Below, one piece after another: positions 17,296-25,731 of a stretch of DNA of 64,000 bases. Each line of letters begins with the position of its first letter. Position 1 is the stretch's first letter. The notes beneath the pieces were generated by a model that saw only the letters and a program-made list of their open reading frames with translations, searched no databases and had not been told where the DNA came from. The stretch is from Armatimonadota bacterium (GTDB taxonomy: Bacteria; Armatimonadota; Fimbriimonadia; Fimbriimonadales; Fimbriimonadaceae), in contig JBAXHT010000002.1 in assembly GCA_037138755.1 (NCBI GenBank), positions 429,609 through 493,608 of the forward strand, read 5' to 3'. The translations under genes and the position numbers were made by a program.

Positions 17296-17791
17296 GACTA
17301 CCATCTTACATAATGAAGCTTGCTTGAAGCGAATCGAAACCACCGTCTACAGCGTTTCCCGTTCGCAGCTCGCGTACTGGACCGCTTTTGAATACGCACG
17401 CCGCTTCTGGCCCTTCTTCATCTCAATCCCGGTCACGGGCTTGCTGATCTCCCTGCTCTTCCAAGGAAACCTTTACAAAGGCCTCGGAATGATGATGATC
17501 CTCTGGCCAATCAGCATCCCAGCCCGCTCAATCCTACTCACCACCAAAGCCTCCAAACGAGCAATCCTGCCCACAAAAATGGTTACCGAAGGCGAACACG
17601 TCTATTTCGTCACCGAACCGCTCTCCTTCAATTACCGTATCCACCGCGACCAGATTCGAGACGTGAAGACCCGAGTCGAATACGTCGTCATCGAATTGTG
17701 GAAATACCGGTTCGTCTATGTGCCGTACAAGGCATTCGAGTCGCCCGAAGCGATTCAGGACTTCCGTCGGGCGGTTGGTGTGGAAGACTGA
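17294..17791 (+). CDS. YcxB-like membrane protein
   Basis: 165 residues with two closely spaced hydrophobic segments (FWPFFISIPVTGLLISLLF and GLGMMMILWPISIPARSILL, about 37-76). A soluble beta-rich C-terminal domain follows, ending FVYVPYKAFESPEAIQDFRRAV, the usual tail of YcxB-type proteins. The function is unknown in this family. The start at 17294 overlaps the divergent hydratase start, and a later TTG at 17324 would avoid the overlap. It ends 24 nt before the convergent epimerase. Confidence 0.7.
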   Translation: MTTILHNEACLKRIETTVYSVSRSQLAYWTAFEYARRFWPFFISIPVTGLLISLLFQGNLYKGLGMMMILWPISIPARSILLTTKASKRAILPTKMVTEGEHVYFVTEPLSFNYRIHRDQIRDVKTRVEYVVIELWKYRFVYVPYKAFESPEAIQDFRRAVGVED

Positions 17792-17815
17792 AATGAACAC
17801 CGAAACAATGCTTTT

Positions 17816-18787
17816 CTAGTCGGATTTCAGACTCGAGATCGCAACTTCTTCGCGCTCTCGAGTCATGCCGTACTTACCCAAGCCGTCGTTGCCTTCGGCC
17901 CGAATCCAAGCAAGAGTATCCCGAATAGTCTCCTGGATCGTTCGCAAAGAAAGCCCTGCAGAGATAGCCGAAGCCGGATCGTAGTTGAACGTCTGAGAAC
18001 CCGGTGGAAGGGTCACGGGAAGGTCCTGCCAGAGCTTGACGTCGACTTTCTCGAGGTCTTCAAGCGAAGCAACTACCAGCTTATGCTCTCGCTCCGTCTG
18101 GAATCGAATCTCGTCGATAATGTCACCGAAGGTGACCCGCGGACCAACCGCGTTCCACTGTCCAACCTTCTTCTGTGCGGTGCAAAGCTCGGTGAAAGCC
18201 GCGAGGTCACGAGCATCGATCCCCTGGAACCGTTCAGTAAACGTTTCCGGGATCAAAACCTCATCAAATTGGTCGAGCCGCGCCACCCAATACGGAAATC
18301 GCCCCGTGTGGTCGTGGGGGCCAATGATAATTCCTGGACGAATCATCGCATGGTTGTTGGGGAATGCCTCGCGAACAATCCGCTCGCAGGTCACTTTCAG
18401 CGGACCGTAGTTCGCGCCAGTCACCTCTGTAGCGTCCATTTCACCTTCGGCATACTGTTTCGTTTGCTCATCAAAGGGGCCTTGTAGTCCTTCGGTGTCA
18501 TAGATGCTGATGGTCGAAATGAATGTATAGAAGTCCGTTTTGAGCTGAGTGCTCGCAACAAGTTGGGAGGGGAGGTAACCACTGACATCAATCACAGCAT
18601 CCCAGTGAGTCTCCTTCGCTTTCTCAATATCCGCCACTCGGTCGCCGATGATGTGCTCGCAGTTCGGGAAGAGCCCCGGATTGGTCTTGCCTCGATGAAA
18701 AAGGGTGACTTGATGCTCCTTTGTCAAAAGCTGATCAACAATCGCACGCCCCACAAACTGCGTTCCGCCAAGGACAAGGATATTCAT
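17816..18787 (-). CDS. NAD-dependent epimerase/reductase (extended SDR)
   Basis: 323 residues. It opens with the Rossmann motif MNILVLGGTQFVGRAIV and has FHRGKTNPGLFPNCEHIIGDR, VIDVSGYLPSQL and YGPLKVTCERIVRE with the active-site Tyr-x-x-x-Lys. It also has MIRPGIIIGPHDHTGRFPYWV. This pattern matches the CSP41/isoflavone-reductase-like epimerases common in soil bacteria. Substrate unknown, cytosolic. It is a single gene with no obvious operon partner. Confidence 0.9.
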   Translation of the reverse strand: MNILVLGGTQFVGRAIVDQLLTKEHQVTLFHRGKTNPGLFPNCEHIIGDRVADIEKAKETHWDAVIDVSGYLPSQLVASTQLKTDFYTFISTISIYDTEGLQGPFDEQTKQYAEGEMDATEVTGANYGPLKVTCERIVREAFPNNHAMIRPGIIIGPHDHTGRFPYWVARLDQFDEVLIPETFTERFQGIDARDLAAFTELCTAQKKVGQWNAVGPRVTFGDIIDEIRFQTEREHKLVVASLEDLEKVDVKLWQDLPVTLPPGSQTFNYDPASAISAGLSLRTIQETIRDTLAWIRAEGNDGLGKYGMTREREEVAISSLKSD

Positions 18788-18832
18788 ATTTGTAATGTTA
18801 GCCTACGCTCGGCTTGATAGAATGAGTTTCCG

Positions 18833-19213
18833 ATGGTGCTTGGATTAGTTGGCTTCGATAGGTTCCTTGCCGGGTCAATCGACCAAGCGGTGACTCAACA
18901 GGGTCACTTCTGTATGGTTTTCCACGAGTGTGCTCAACTCGAATCCATGATCCGGGACAGCGTGGAACTACCGTGCTTCGATGCGCTGATTTACGAAGGA
19001 ACCCAAAATGCCCGTGTCGTCCGATTTGCACTTGGAAAGATCACTCCGCTGCGCGGCGAACTCTTCAAAGAGCTCTCTGTCGTTGCCCTGGAATCAGACT
19101 TCGACTTCTGGGAGCCAATTCGCGACGAAGTCGATCACTGGCTCCAGGGCCTTCAAGACTGGCGATGCGAACTGGTCTACCTGTTTCCCACCGACGAAGG
19201 CGGCCGAGCCTAG
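18833..19213 (+). CDS. Hypothetical protein
   Basis: 126 residues, acidic, with no signal peptide. It is not recognised. The sequence alternates hydrophobic strands and helices (FCMVFHECAQLESMIRDS, CFDALIYEGTQNARVVRFALG, LFKELSVVALESDFDFWEP), suggesting a small compact alpha/beta domain. It ends overlapping the 3' end of the convergent TM2 gene by 4 nt. The Shine-Dalgarno is weak. Codon use is typical for the window, so it is probably real. Confidence 0.55.
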   Translation: MVLGLVGFDRFLAGSIDQAVTQQGHFCMVFHECAQLESMIRDSVELPCFDALIYEGTQNARVVRFALGKITPLRGELFKELSVVALESDFDFWEPIRDEVDHWLQGLQDWRCELVYLFPTDEGGRA

Positions 19214-19479
19214 AACCAATCCTTCCCACCAATGATGTACTCGTGATACCAATCCTGATCGGATTTGGTGAGATAGATGATGCCTTCAACGATGGAGATG
19301 ACTGTGAGGACGGGGATCGCGAGTCCGCATGTCAGGAACGTCAGCAGCAAGGAGGTCACGCCTGCCTTCGTCTTGCCCATCATGAACTTGTGCATGCCGA
19401 AGGTTCCGAAGGCTGTGAAACCAAGGACAATAGCAACAATTCCACACGCCGTTCTCTGAGAAGGTGAAACACCATTCAT
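19210..19479 (-). CDS. TM2 domain protein
   Basis: Start chosen at MNGVSPSQRT, giving 89 residues. The frame opens at 19554, but the upstream part looks non-coding. The TM2 signature is clear: first helix CGIVAIVLGFTAFGTFGMHKFMMGK with the conserved Gly/His turn, then a second helix AGVTSLLLTFLTCGLAIPVLTVISIVEGIIYL and a short polar tail. TM2 proteins are small bacterial membrane proteins of unknown role. It is convergent with the hypothetical gene ending at 19213. Confidence 0.8.
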   Translation of the reverse strand: MNGVSPSQRTACGIVAIVLGFTAFGTFGMHKFMMGKTKAGVTSLLLTFLTCGLAIPVLTVISIVEGIIYLTKSDQDWYHEYIIGGKDWF

Positions 19480-19595
19480 TTCAACAACATGATACGCGTG
19501 ATGGTCGCCAAGGGTTCGGCGGGGACCGGAAGTCCCTTCGCCGGGTACAATCACGAGGTTAGATGCGTCTGAAACGACGCAATGAGATTTGACCC

Positions 19596-22103
19596 GTGGC
19601 AGAAGAAAATAACGATCAGCTGAATACGACGATCGCCGTAGACATGGAGCTCGGACGCTCGTATGTCAACTACGCGATGTCGGTTATCATCGCCCGAGCG
19701 CTTCCCGATGTTCGCGACGGAATGAAGCCGGTTCAACGCCGAATTCTCTACGCGATGCGCGGCCTTAACCTCACGCCGGCGAACGCTCACACGAAGTGTG
19801 CGAAGGTCACCGGCGAGACCACCGCAAACTTCCACCCCCACGGTAACGAAGTCGTTTACCCCACCCTCGTCCGAATGGCCCAGCCCTGGTCGCTCCGCTA
19901 CCCGTTGATCGATGGACAAGGAAACTTTGGCTCCGTTGACGGCGACTCTCCGGCTGCGATGCGATATACAGAGTGCCGACTCACTCCAATCGCAATGGAG
20001 CTCCTGGAAGACCTCGACCGAGAAACGGTTGACTTCACGCCGAACTATCTGCAGTCCACGAACGAGCCGCTCGTTCTGCCAGGTAAGTTCCCCCACCTGC
20101 TTTGTAACGGAACTGAAGGTATTGCAGTTGGAATGGCAACCAAGCTTCCTCCGCACAACCTCACCGAGGTCTGTAACGGCGTTCTGCACCGAATTGATAA
20201 TCCTGATTGCACGCTCGATGACATCATGGAGCACATCCCTGGGCCGGACTTCCCGACCTACGGAATCATCATGGGCACCAAGGGGCTTCGCTCAGCATAC
20301 GAAACCGGTCGCGGTTCCATCGTGATGCAGGCAAAAACCATGATCGAGCCGGGTGACGCTGGAAAGTCGGTGATCGTTGTTACTGAGATTCCCTACCAGG
20401 TCAACAAAACGACCTTGATGAAGAACATCGCGACCATCGCGAAAGAGCGAAAGTTCGACGGCATTCTGAACGTTCAGGACTACTCGGACAAGCGCGGAAT
20501 GCGAATGGAGATCGAAGTTCGCCGTGACGTCAACCCGAACAAGGCGCTTAACTATCTTCTCAAGCACACGGCCCTGAGAACTTCGTTCGGCTGTATCCTG
20601 CTTTCCCTCGTCGATGGCTCGCCCCGCACCGCGCCGCTGCTCACGATGATTGATGAGTACATCAAGCACCGCCGCGACGTCATCCTGCGCCGAACCAAGT
20701 ACGAGCTTTGCCGGGCACTCGAAGAAGTCCACGTTCTTGAAGGCTATCAAATCGCCCGCCGGTTCATGGACGAGGTCATCGCGCTGATTCGCCGTTCGAG
20801 AGATCCAGGTATCGCTCGAGCCGAACTCGTTCGTGAGTTCGACATGTCGGCGTTCCAAGCCAACACCATCCTTGCCATGCCCCTCCGCCAACTCACGATG
20901 ATGGAGCAGGCGAAGCTGGAAGACGACTATAAGGCGGCTCTGCGAAAGACTCAAGACCTCCTCGACATCCTCAACAGCGAAGAGCGCCTGACGACGGTCA
21001 TGAAGGCCGAAATCGTAGCCATGCGCGACAAGCACGGTGACGAGCGACGCACCAAAATCCAAGCTCGCGAAGCCGGAGAGTTCACCGAAGAAGATCTGAT
21101 TCCCGACGAGGAAGCAATCATCTCGATCTCGCGAGATGGCTACATCAAGCGGGTGAGCATCGACGCCTACCGCCAGCAGAAGCGCGGCGGAAAGGGAGTG
21201 AACAACACCCTAAAGGCTGATGACGAACCGGCACACCTCTTCCAAATCAGCACCCACCACACGATCCTGTTCTTCACAGATCGAGGCCGGGTCTACAAGC
21301 TCAAAGGCTATGAGATTCCCGAAAGCGGTCGCTACGCAAAGGGAATGCCGGTTATCAACTACATCAGCATCGTCGGCGGCGAGCGGGTCACCGCGACCGT
21401 CAGTGTCAAGGACCTCTCCAGCGATGGCTTCCTGGCGATGATCACCAAGGGAACTGGACCCAAGCATAATGCCGAAATCAAGCGAACACCGCTGTCCGCG
21501 TTCGCCAACATCCGTAACAACGGCCTCATTGCCTTCGACATCGAAGACGGTGACGAACTTGGCTGGGCACTCCGAACCACCGGAAAAGACGACCTCATCC
21601 TCGTCACCCGCGAGGGACAATCGATTCGGTTCTCCGAAGAAGACGCGACCTCCCGAAGCCGAGCAGCAGGCGGCGTCCGCGCCGTCCAGTTCAAGGCCGG
21701 AAACCCGGATGACCAGGTGGTCACTGCGGCGGTCGTTGACGAAGAACTTTCGCTCTTGGTCGTCTCCGAAAACGGATACGGCAAGCGAACTGGCCTTGAC
21801 GAGTACCGCGTTCAAAGCAGAGGCGGCTCCGGAATCCTCACAATGAACTGCACAGAGAAGACCGGAAAAGTCATCGGTGCCGAAGTCGTGGAGAACGATG
21901 ACCGACTCCTCCTGATGTCCACCAAGGGCAAAGGAATCCGAATGAAGGTTAAGGAAATCCGCACCACCGGTCGCGTCGCCCAGGGCGTCAAGCTCGTCAA
22001 CCTCACTGGGGATGACCAAGTTGCCTCCATCGCTCGAATCGTCAAGGGAACCGACGACGGCGAGGGCGAAGGTGAAGAAGCGAGCGAGGGTAGCGAAGAA
22101 TAG
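19596..22103 (+). CDS. gyrA: DNA gyrase subunit A
   Basis: 835 residues, GTG start. The breakage-reunion domain has the catalytic Tyr124 in [11 protein letters not shown] and [11 protein letters not shown]. The C-terminal domain has the GyrA-box variant QKRGGKG, which favours gyrase over topoisomerase IV, and an acidic tail. It cuts and rejoins DNA with GyrB to introduce negative supercoils. At the quinolone-binding loop the sequence is [11 protein letters not shown], so the residues matching E. coli Ser83 and Asp87 are Glu85 and Pro89. gyrB is not in the window. A strong terminator follows at 22128. Confidence 0.96.
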   Translation: MAEENNDQLNTTIAVDMELGRSYVNYAMSVIIARALPDVRDGMKPVQRRILYAMRGLNLTPANAHTKCAKVTGETTANFHPHGNEVVYPTLVRMAQPWSLRYPLIDGQGNFGSVDGDSPAAMRYTECRLTPIAMELLEDLDRETVDFTPNYLQSTNEPLVLPGKFPHLLCNGTEGIAVGMATKLPPHNLTEVCNGVLHRIDNPDCTLDDIMEHIPGPDFPTYGIIMGTKGLRSAYETGRGSIVMQAKTMIEPGDAGKSVIVVTEIPYQVNKTTLMKNIATIAKERKFDGILNVQDYSDKRGMRMEIEVRRDVNPNKALNYLLKHTALRTSFGCILLSLVDGSPRTAPLLTMIDEYIKHRRDVILRRTKYELCRALEEVHVLEGYQIARRFMDEVIALIRRSRDPGIARAELVREFDMSAFQANTILAMPLRQLTMMEQAKLEDDYKAALRKTQDLLDILNSEERLTTVMKAEIVAMRDKHGDERRTKIQAREAGEFTEEDLIPDEEAIISISRDGYIKRVSIDAYRQQKRGGKGVNNTLKADDEPAHLFQISTHHTILFFTDRGRVYKLKGYEIPESGRYAKGMPVINYISIVGGERVTATVSVKDLSSDGFLAMITKGTGPKHNAEIKRTPLSAFANIRNNGLIAFDIEDGDELGWALRTTGKDDLILVTREGQSIRFSEEDATSRSRAAGGVRAVQFKAGNPDDQVVTAAVVDEELSLLVVSENGYGKRTGLDEYRVQSRGGSGILTMNCTEKTGKVIGAEVVENDDRLLLMSTKGKGIRMKVKEIRTTGRVAQGVKLVNLTGDDQVASIARIVKGTDDGEGEGEEASEGSEE

Positions 22104-22127
22104 ACCATCCTCAAAAGAGATAGAATT

Positions 22128-22160
22128 GGGCAGTGCTAAGCACTGCCCTTTTTGTTTTTT
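22128..22160 (+). terminator. gyrA terminator, overlapping the next gene's start
   Basis: GGGCAGTGC and GCACTGCCC form a perfect 9-bp stem with loop TAA, followed by TTTTTGTTTTTTC. It is a textbook intrinsic terminator about 25 nt past the gyrA stop. The GTG start of the next ORF (22133) is inside the 5' arm. Confidence 0.93.
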
Positions 22161-22939
22161 CGGTTCAAGCTTCGACAAAAGCCGTAGCGGTCCGCATCGG
22201 CGACACCGAACTGACCTGTTTCAATTGGAAGCCCGAAGCGCCCACCAAAGAGGCCAGAACGCTGTTCGTCTTCCACGGCACAGATCGCAACGCCCAAGAA
22301 TACGGCGACCACACGATCCCTCTCGCCGCCAAAGTTTCATGTGCCCTAGTAGCACCTTTGTTCGACAAAGAGCGATTCCCCAACTGGCGGTATCACCGAG
22401 GCGGAATCCAGGACGCCAAGGGCAATCTACAAGCAAGAATCGAGTGGACATACACCATTCTTGAAAAACTCCTTGCCCAAACGCAGGGTGAAAACACCCT
22501 CATCGGCCACTCAGCCGGAGGGCAGTTCCTCAACCGAATGTGCGCCTTCGCCGGAACCTCTGCTAAACGGGTCATCGTCGCCAACCCCGGCTCCGTGATC
22601 TTCCCACGAAGCGACTGGAGCTTCCCCTTCGGAATGGGCGGACTCAGCCCAGCCCTCAGCTCCGAAGAAGCCATCAAGAGCTATCTTGCCCAACCCATGA
22701 CCTTCCTCCTCGGAACCGCTGATAACAAACCCGATGAAAACTTTGACACTTCTAAGGATGCTATGCGACAGGGTGGAGGTCGCCTTCAACGCAGCACCAA
22801 CTGCTTCAACTACGGCAAAGCACTTGCTCAGCGAAACGGCTGGCATTTTAACTGGGGACTCGTTCAAGTACCTGGAATCGGACACGACCATGAGAAGATG
22901 TTTAACAGTTTTGAGGCAATCAAAGCCTTTGAGCGATGA
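22133..22939 (+). CDS. Alpha/beta hydrolase, probably exported
   Basis: 268 residues if it starts at the GTG at 22133. The fold is alpha/beta hydrolase: FVFHGTDRNAQEY (oxyanion-side loop), GHSAGGQFLNRM with the nucleophile Ser, and GIGHDHEKMF with the probable catalytic His. The first 14 residues (MLSTALFVFSVQAS) are hydrophobic and end like a signal peptide, yet they are encoded by the gyrA terminator hairpin and T-run. An in-frame TAG at 22121 excludes an earlier start. Substrate unknown, and it resembles PHB-depolymerase/esterase-type proteins. Confidence 0.8.
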   Translation: MLSTALFVFSVQASTKAVAVRIGDTELTCFNWKPEAPTKEARTLFVFHGTDRNAQEYGDHTIPLAAKVSCALVAPLFDKERFPNWRYHRGGIQDAKGNLQARIEWTYTILEKLLAQTQGENTLIGHSAGGQFLNRMCAFAGTSAKRVIVANPGSVIFPRSDWSFPFGMGGLSPALSSEEAIKSYLAQPMTFLLGTADNKPDENFDTSKDAMRQGGGRLQRSTNCFNYGKALAQRNGWHFNWGLVQVPGIGHDHEKMFNSFEAIKAFER

Positions 22940-22975
22940 TGCATCCAACCTACGTGGAATTCACTTTGCGGAAGA

Positions 22976-23434
22976 ATGCGTAACGTGCGAAGATGTGCCA
23001 GGGCGTTTACTCTGGTTGAGCTACTTGTCGCCGTCGTGGTTGTCACGATATTGGCAGCGGTCGCCGTACCAAAAGCGGCATCGTCAACAAGGCGAGCCAA
23101 AGAATCTGCGCTCCGCCAAACCCTTACCCAGCTCCGAAACGCGCAAGTTCAGTTCCACGTCTTGTACGAAGCCTATCCTAATGCACTATCGGACTTCACC
23201 AACCCAAATCCACCGTTGAGGGTGTGGACGGATTCGATTTCTCCAAAGCTCTGGGGAACCCGTGTCTATCGGGGCGCGCTCTTGCAGCCGGGCGTAGCAC
23301 AGAGTAGTAATTTGATCCTAGATCCTGTCAGTGGAAACAACTTCTCCGTATCGCGACTGGCTAACGGCGAGCTCAGAATCCGGAGTAGTGCTACCGGAAG
23401 AGATTCGCGCGGAGTGCGCTTCTCCACTTACTGA
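22976..23434 (+). CDS. Type IV pilin-like / pseudopilin protein
   Basis: 152 residues. The N-terminus has a short basic leader (MRNVRRCARA), then FTLVELLVAVVVVTILAAVAVP, the classic prepilin N-methylation site and hydrophobic spine with Glu at +5. The residue before the cleavage site is Ala rather than the usual Gly. The C-terminal globular part has LRNAQVQFHVLYEAYPNALSDF, typical of type II secretion pseudopilins. It should be processed by a prepilin peptidase and assembled into a pilus or secretion fibre. The pilQ-like secretin lies at the far end of the window. Confidence 0.85.
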   Translation: MRNVRRCARAFTLVELLVAVVVVTILAAVAVPKAASSTRRAKESALRQTLTQLRNAQVQFHVLYEAYPNALSDFTNPNPPLRVWTDSISPKLWGTRVYRGALLQPGVAQSSNLILDPVSGNNFSVSRLANGELRIRSSATGRDSRGVRFSTY

Positions 23435-23991
23435 TTTCTCGACACCTTGAACGCCCCGCAAACAAAGCTCCGATTCACATCTGACAAAACCAACAAAATC
23501 TGACCCAAAAACTGATCCCGAGAGGGAATCAGATTGAGCTGCAGCGCAACCCTATCGCGATACACCTTCGTCTCCAACCTCTGAGTCTTCGGATTCAAAA
23601 AGGTCATCTGCGCCGACGTCAGTCCGATCGGTACCCGTCGACCAGCCGGAAACATCGTCTTCAAATAGTCCGAACTACCCCTCATCATGGCTGCCTGCCG
23701 AATCCCAATCGGAAACGCCAACGAATTCCGAGCCGTCGTGAAATAGGCCGCAAACCCTTGCCCATCATCACCGCGAATCACGAGCGAAAACACATGAGCG
23801 GAGTCGACAATCGCCCCTGAACGATCTTTCGTCTTCAGCACCGAAACGGGTTTGATCTGAAACGACACCGGAGTGAATAGCTGGTCCCGAACCCTTCCAT
23901 AAGCCCTCTTGGTGGGAATCGGTACGCGGCTGTAATCCCCCGCCATGGATGTGGCGGTAAAGAATATCACAGCAACGCTCAAGCTCTTCAC
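23428..23991 (-). CDS. Hypothetical exported protein
   Basis: Start chosen at GTG 23991 (MKSLSVAVIFFTATSMAG), a short signal peptide, giving about 187 residues. The frame is open to 24300, but that part is antisense to the zeta-kinase gene. The mature part is beta-rich (DQLFTPVSFQIKPVSVLKTK, VDSAHVFSLVIRGDDG, RVALQLNLIPSRDQFLGQILL). It is not recognised. It is divergent from the zeta-kinase gene by about 60 bp and overlaps the convergent pilin-like gene by 7 bp. Confidence 0.65.
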   Translation of the reverse strand: MKSLSVAVIFFTATSMAGDYSRVPIPTKRAYGRVRDQLFTPVSFQIKPVSVLKTKDRSGAIVDSAHVFSLVIRGDDGQGFAAYFTTARNSLAFPIGIRQAAMMRGSSDYLKTMFPAGRRVPIGLTSAQMTFLNPKTQRLETKVYRDRVALQLNLIPSRDQFLGQILLVLSDVNRSFVCGAFKVSRNQ

Positions 23992-24049
23992 AATCAACTG
24001 CCTGTGCAATCGCCGTACCAATCGACTCAGGCGAAGTACACTTAATCCA

Positions 24050-24637
24050 GTGGATTCCACATCTCCTTCTCCGCAAGCCGTTATCATTGCGGGACCTAAT
24101 GGCTCGGGAAAATCCACTGCCGCCACACGACTCCTTCCCGAAGGAATGGTTTTCGTCAACGCCGACATGATCGCCCAGCAGCTCTCTGGTGAAAAAGGAA
24201 CGAGCGCCGATATCAACGCCGGACGGCTCCTCCTTTCCCAAGTCGAGGAGCTAGAATCCAGCCGAACCGACTTTGCGTTTGAAACAACGCTTGCTAGCAA
24301 AATGCTGGCGACAAGGGTTGCCGGATGGCAACAGAGGGGCTACCAAGTCCACCTCATCTTCTTCTGGCTTCCCAGCGAAGAACTCGCTTGCCTTCGCGTC
24401 GAAGGCAGAGTTCGCGACGGGGGCCACCGTGTTCCCGAAGAGACGATCCGGCGGCGCTATCAGTCCGGGCTGAAACTGTTTTTCAATTCGTACATTCCCA
24501 TCGTTGACACCTGGCGGCTCTATGACAACTCGGTCAACGCCGCGCCGAAGCTGATCGCCCGAGGCGACTCTGCTGGTTCTTGTGTGGTGAAGATGCCCGA
24601 GGTCTGGAATAAACTGAGAGAGGAGTTTCAGGCATGA
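24050..24637 (+). CDS. Zeta-toxin-family kinase
   Basis: About 195 residues from GTG 24050 (MDSTSPSPQAVIIAGPNG). An upstream start at 23945 would overlap the divergent gene. The P-loop is GPNGSGKST, followed by VFVNADMIAQQLS and FAFETTLAS, the usual zeta/PezT and chloramphenicol-phosphotransferase-like pattern. RVRDGGHRVPEETIRRRYQSGL is the conserved basic region. Zeta toxins phosphorylate UDP-N-acetylglucosamine, and many chromosomal homologues of this size have other or unknown targets. It overlaps the following small gene by ATGA. Confidence 0.85.
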   Translation: MDSTSPSPQAVIIAGPNGSGKSTAATRLLPEGMVFVNADMIAQQLSGEKGTSADINAGRLLLSQVEELESSRTDFAFETTLASKMLATRVAGWQQRGYQVHLIFFWLPSEELACLRVEGRVRDGGHRVPEETIRRRYQSGLKLFFNSYIPIVDTWRLYDNSVNAAPKLIARGDSAGSCVVKMPEVWNKLREEFQA

Positions 24638-24807
24638 GCAACCGCGACGAGCTGGCGAATCGGTTCAACCGTGATGAAGAAGTTCATCAGGCGGTCAGCG
24701 ACGCCGTTCGCGACGCCCTTCAAGAGCACGCCCGAAAAGGAAATCATGTCGTGGTTTGGAAGGACGGGAAGGCCGTCTGGGTTCCTGCAACCGACCAAAC
24801 TGAATAG
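24634..24807 (+). CDS. Small partner of the zeta-family kinase, putative antitoxin
   Basis: 57 residues: a helical N-terminal half (MSNRDELANRFNRDEEVHQ, AVRDALQEHARKG), then a short strand hairpin VVVWKDGKAVWVPA. The ending xxVWxDGKVVWxP is what I recall of short proteins encoded beside zeta-family genes. It starts inside the stop codon of the kinase gene (ATGA), so the two are translationally coupled, toxin first. It is unlike epsilon or PezA. The antitoxin role is inference from size, position and coupling. Confidence 0.6.
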   Translation: MSNRDELANRFNRDEEVHQAVSDAVRDALQEHARKGNHVVVWKDGKAVWVPATDQTE

Positions 24808-24813
24808 GAACGA

Positions 24814-25017
24814 ATGTTAAACGAAGAAACCAACGTTGTCGCCGTCCAGATCACCATCGCGGTGGCAACTGTTTTGTTCCTGATCGTAATGTGGGGTGGT
24901 TTGTGGTACTTCGTGAAATTCAAGGGTAAAGACACCGCGTATCGCGGAAAAGTGATTGACTACTTCGAGAAAAACCCTCTCGAAGAGCCTCAATCAACAG
25001 ACGAACAGCAAAGCTGA
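24814..25017 (+). CDS. Small single-pass membrane protein
   Basis: 67 residues. AGGA lies about 5 nt before the ATG. One transmembrane helix (ITIAVATVLFLIVMWGGLWYFV, about 12-34) is followed by a basic then acidic cytosolic tail (KFKGKDTAYRGKVIDYFEKN). It looks like CcoQ-type or other small membrane subunits but has no diagnostic motif. It begins 6 nt after the small zeta-partner gene and may be co-transcribed with it. Confidence 0.6.
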   Translation: MLNEETNVVAVQITIAVATVLFLIVMWGGLWYFVKFKGKDTAYRGKVIDYFEKNPLEEPQSTDEQQS

Positions 25018-25051
25018 AACCTCTTTTTCTATCGCGCGGATCGTTTTCGGG

Positions 25052-25081
25052 TTGCAAACCGTCCCAACAATCAGCCATACT
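25052..25081 (+). promoter_or_regulatory. Possible sigma-70 promoter for rpmG-rpmF
   Basis: TTGCAA, an 18-nt spacer and CATACT lie about 45 nt upstream of rpmG. The -35 element is good, the -10 element weak. Confidence 0.35.
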
Positions 25082-25124
25082 CTTCTTTCGGCAAGACGTA
25101 TCGTCATGCCAAGAGGTTTGAATC

Positions 25125-25292
25125 ATGGCCAAGAAAGGCGAAGTCCGCGAAATCATCCGCCTCGTATGTACCGAGGATGGCAAAAGCTATTACACCACCA
25201 CTAAGAACAAGCGGAACACGCCTGATCGACTTGAGCTGAGAAAGTTCAACTCCAACCTCAAGAAGTACACCTTGCACAGGGAGAAGAAATAA
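25125..25292 (+). CDS. rpmG: 50S ribosomal protein L33
   Basis: 55 residues: [19 protein letters not shown], then [20 protein letters not shown] and the tail [11 protein letters not shown]. This is a clear L33, and CPxC zinc pairs are absent (a single Cys). L33 sits near the E site of the large subunit. It ends 1 nt before rpmF, forming a two-gene ribosomal operon with the terminator at 25508. Confidence 0.95.
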   Translation: MAKKGEVREIIRLVCTEDGKSYYTTTKNKRNTPDRLELRKFNSNLKKYTLHREKK

Positions 25293-25293
25293 A

Positions 25294-25476
25294 ATGCCAA
25301 ACCCAAAACGACGTTTTAGCCACCAGCGAACCGCTCTTCGCCGAACAAACTACACCGCTACCCTTCCCGAGATCACCCTCAGCAAGCAAGTGGATGGCGA
25401 GCCGTTCCGACTCAACCACAACGCAAGTCCAGAAGGCTACTGGAAAGGCCGACGCCTTCCCGGATTCAAAGGCTGA
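25294..25476 (+). CDS. rpmF: 50S ribosomal protein L32
   Basis: 60 residues. MPNPKRRFSHQRTALRRTNY is the usual L32 N-terminus (MxxPKRRxSxxRxxxRR), and GYWKGRRLP matches the family ending. The zinc-binding cysteines of classical L32 are missing (the region reads KQVDGEPFRLNHNASPEGY), so this is a C-minus form. It follows rpmG by one base. Confidence 0.9.
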   Translation: MPNPKRRFSHQRTALRRTNYTATLPEITLSKQVDGEPFRLNHNASPEGYWKGRRLPGFKG

Positions 25477-25507
25477 TTTCAGTCTAGGCATCGATTTCAA
25501 GTCTCAA

Positions 25508-25539
25508 GCTCCATTTGCTTCGGCAAATGGAGCGTTTTT
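25508..25539 (+). terminator. rpmG-rpmF terminator
   Basis: GCTCCATTTGC and GCAAATGGAGC form a perfect 11-bp stem closed by a TTCG tetraloop and followed by GTTTTTG. Confidence 0.93.
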
Positions 25540-25607
25540 GTGTGAGCAGCCCTGTTAGCTCCCAACTACCAACTCCAAACGAGCGGCTCGTCCGCGTAGG
25601 GCACGGG

Positions 25608-25663
25608 ACCCAAGGCGGCTTCGTTCCCAGAGCAAACGCGGCGGGAACGGAGACGTCCTGGGT
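25608..25663. repeat. Intergenic structured inverted repeat
   Basis: ACCCAAGG pairs with CCTGGGT (one bulge), and inside it CGTTCCC (25622-25628) pairs with GGGAACG (25643-25649). This gives a two-part hairpin of about 56 nt. It lies between the rpmF terminator and the gene at 25744 and codes for no convincing protein. It may be a dispersed repeat or a small structured RNA. Confidence 0.4.
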
Positions 25664-25731
25664 GGGGATTGGCCTTGGGCAAGCGCGGGGCCGTCACAGG
25701 GACTATCCGCCCGACTGCAACTCCAACAACA

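Noticed and set aside
21210..22178. Long minus-strand ORF (322 codons) opposite gyrA
   Set aside because: It is fully antisense to a clearly coding, conserved gene and has no family pattern. It arises from the codon bias of gyrA.
23992..24300. N-terminal extension of the minus-strand exported protein
   Set aside because: This part is antisense to the zeta-family P-loop region and lacks gene-like composition, so the start was moved to 23991.
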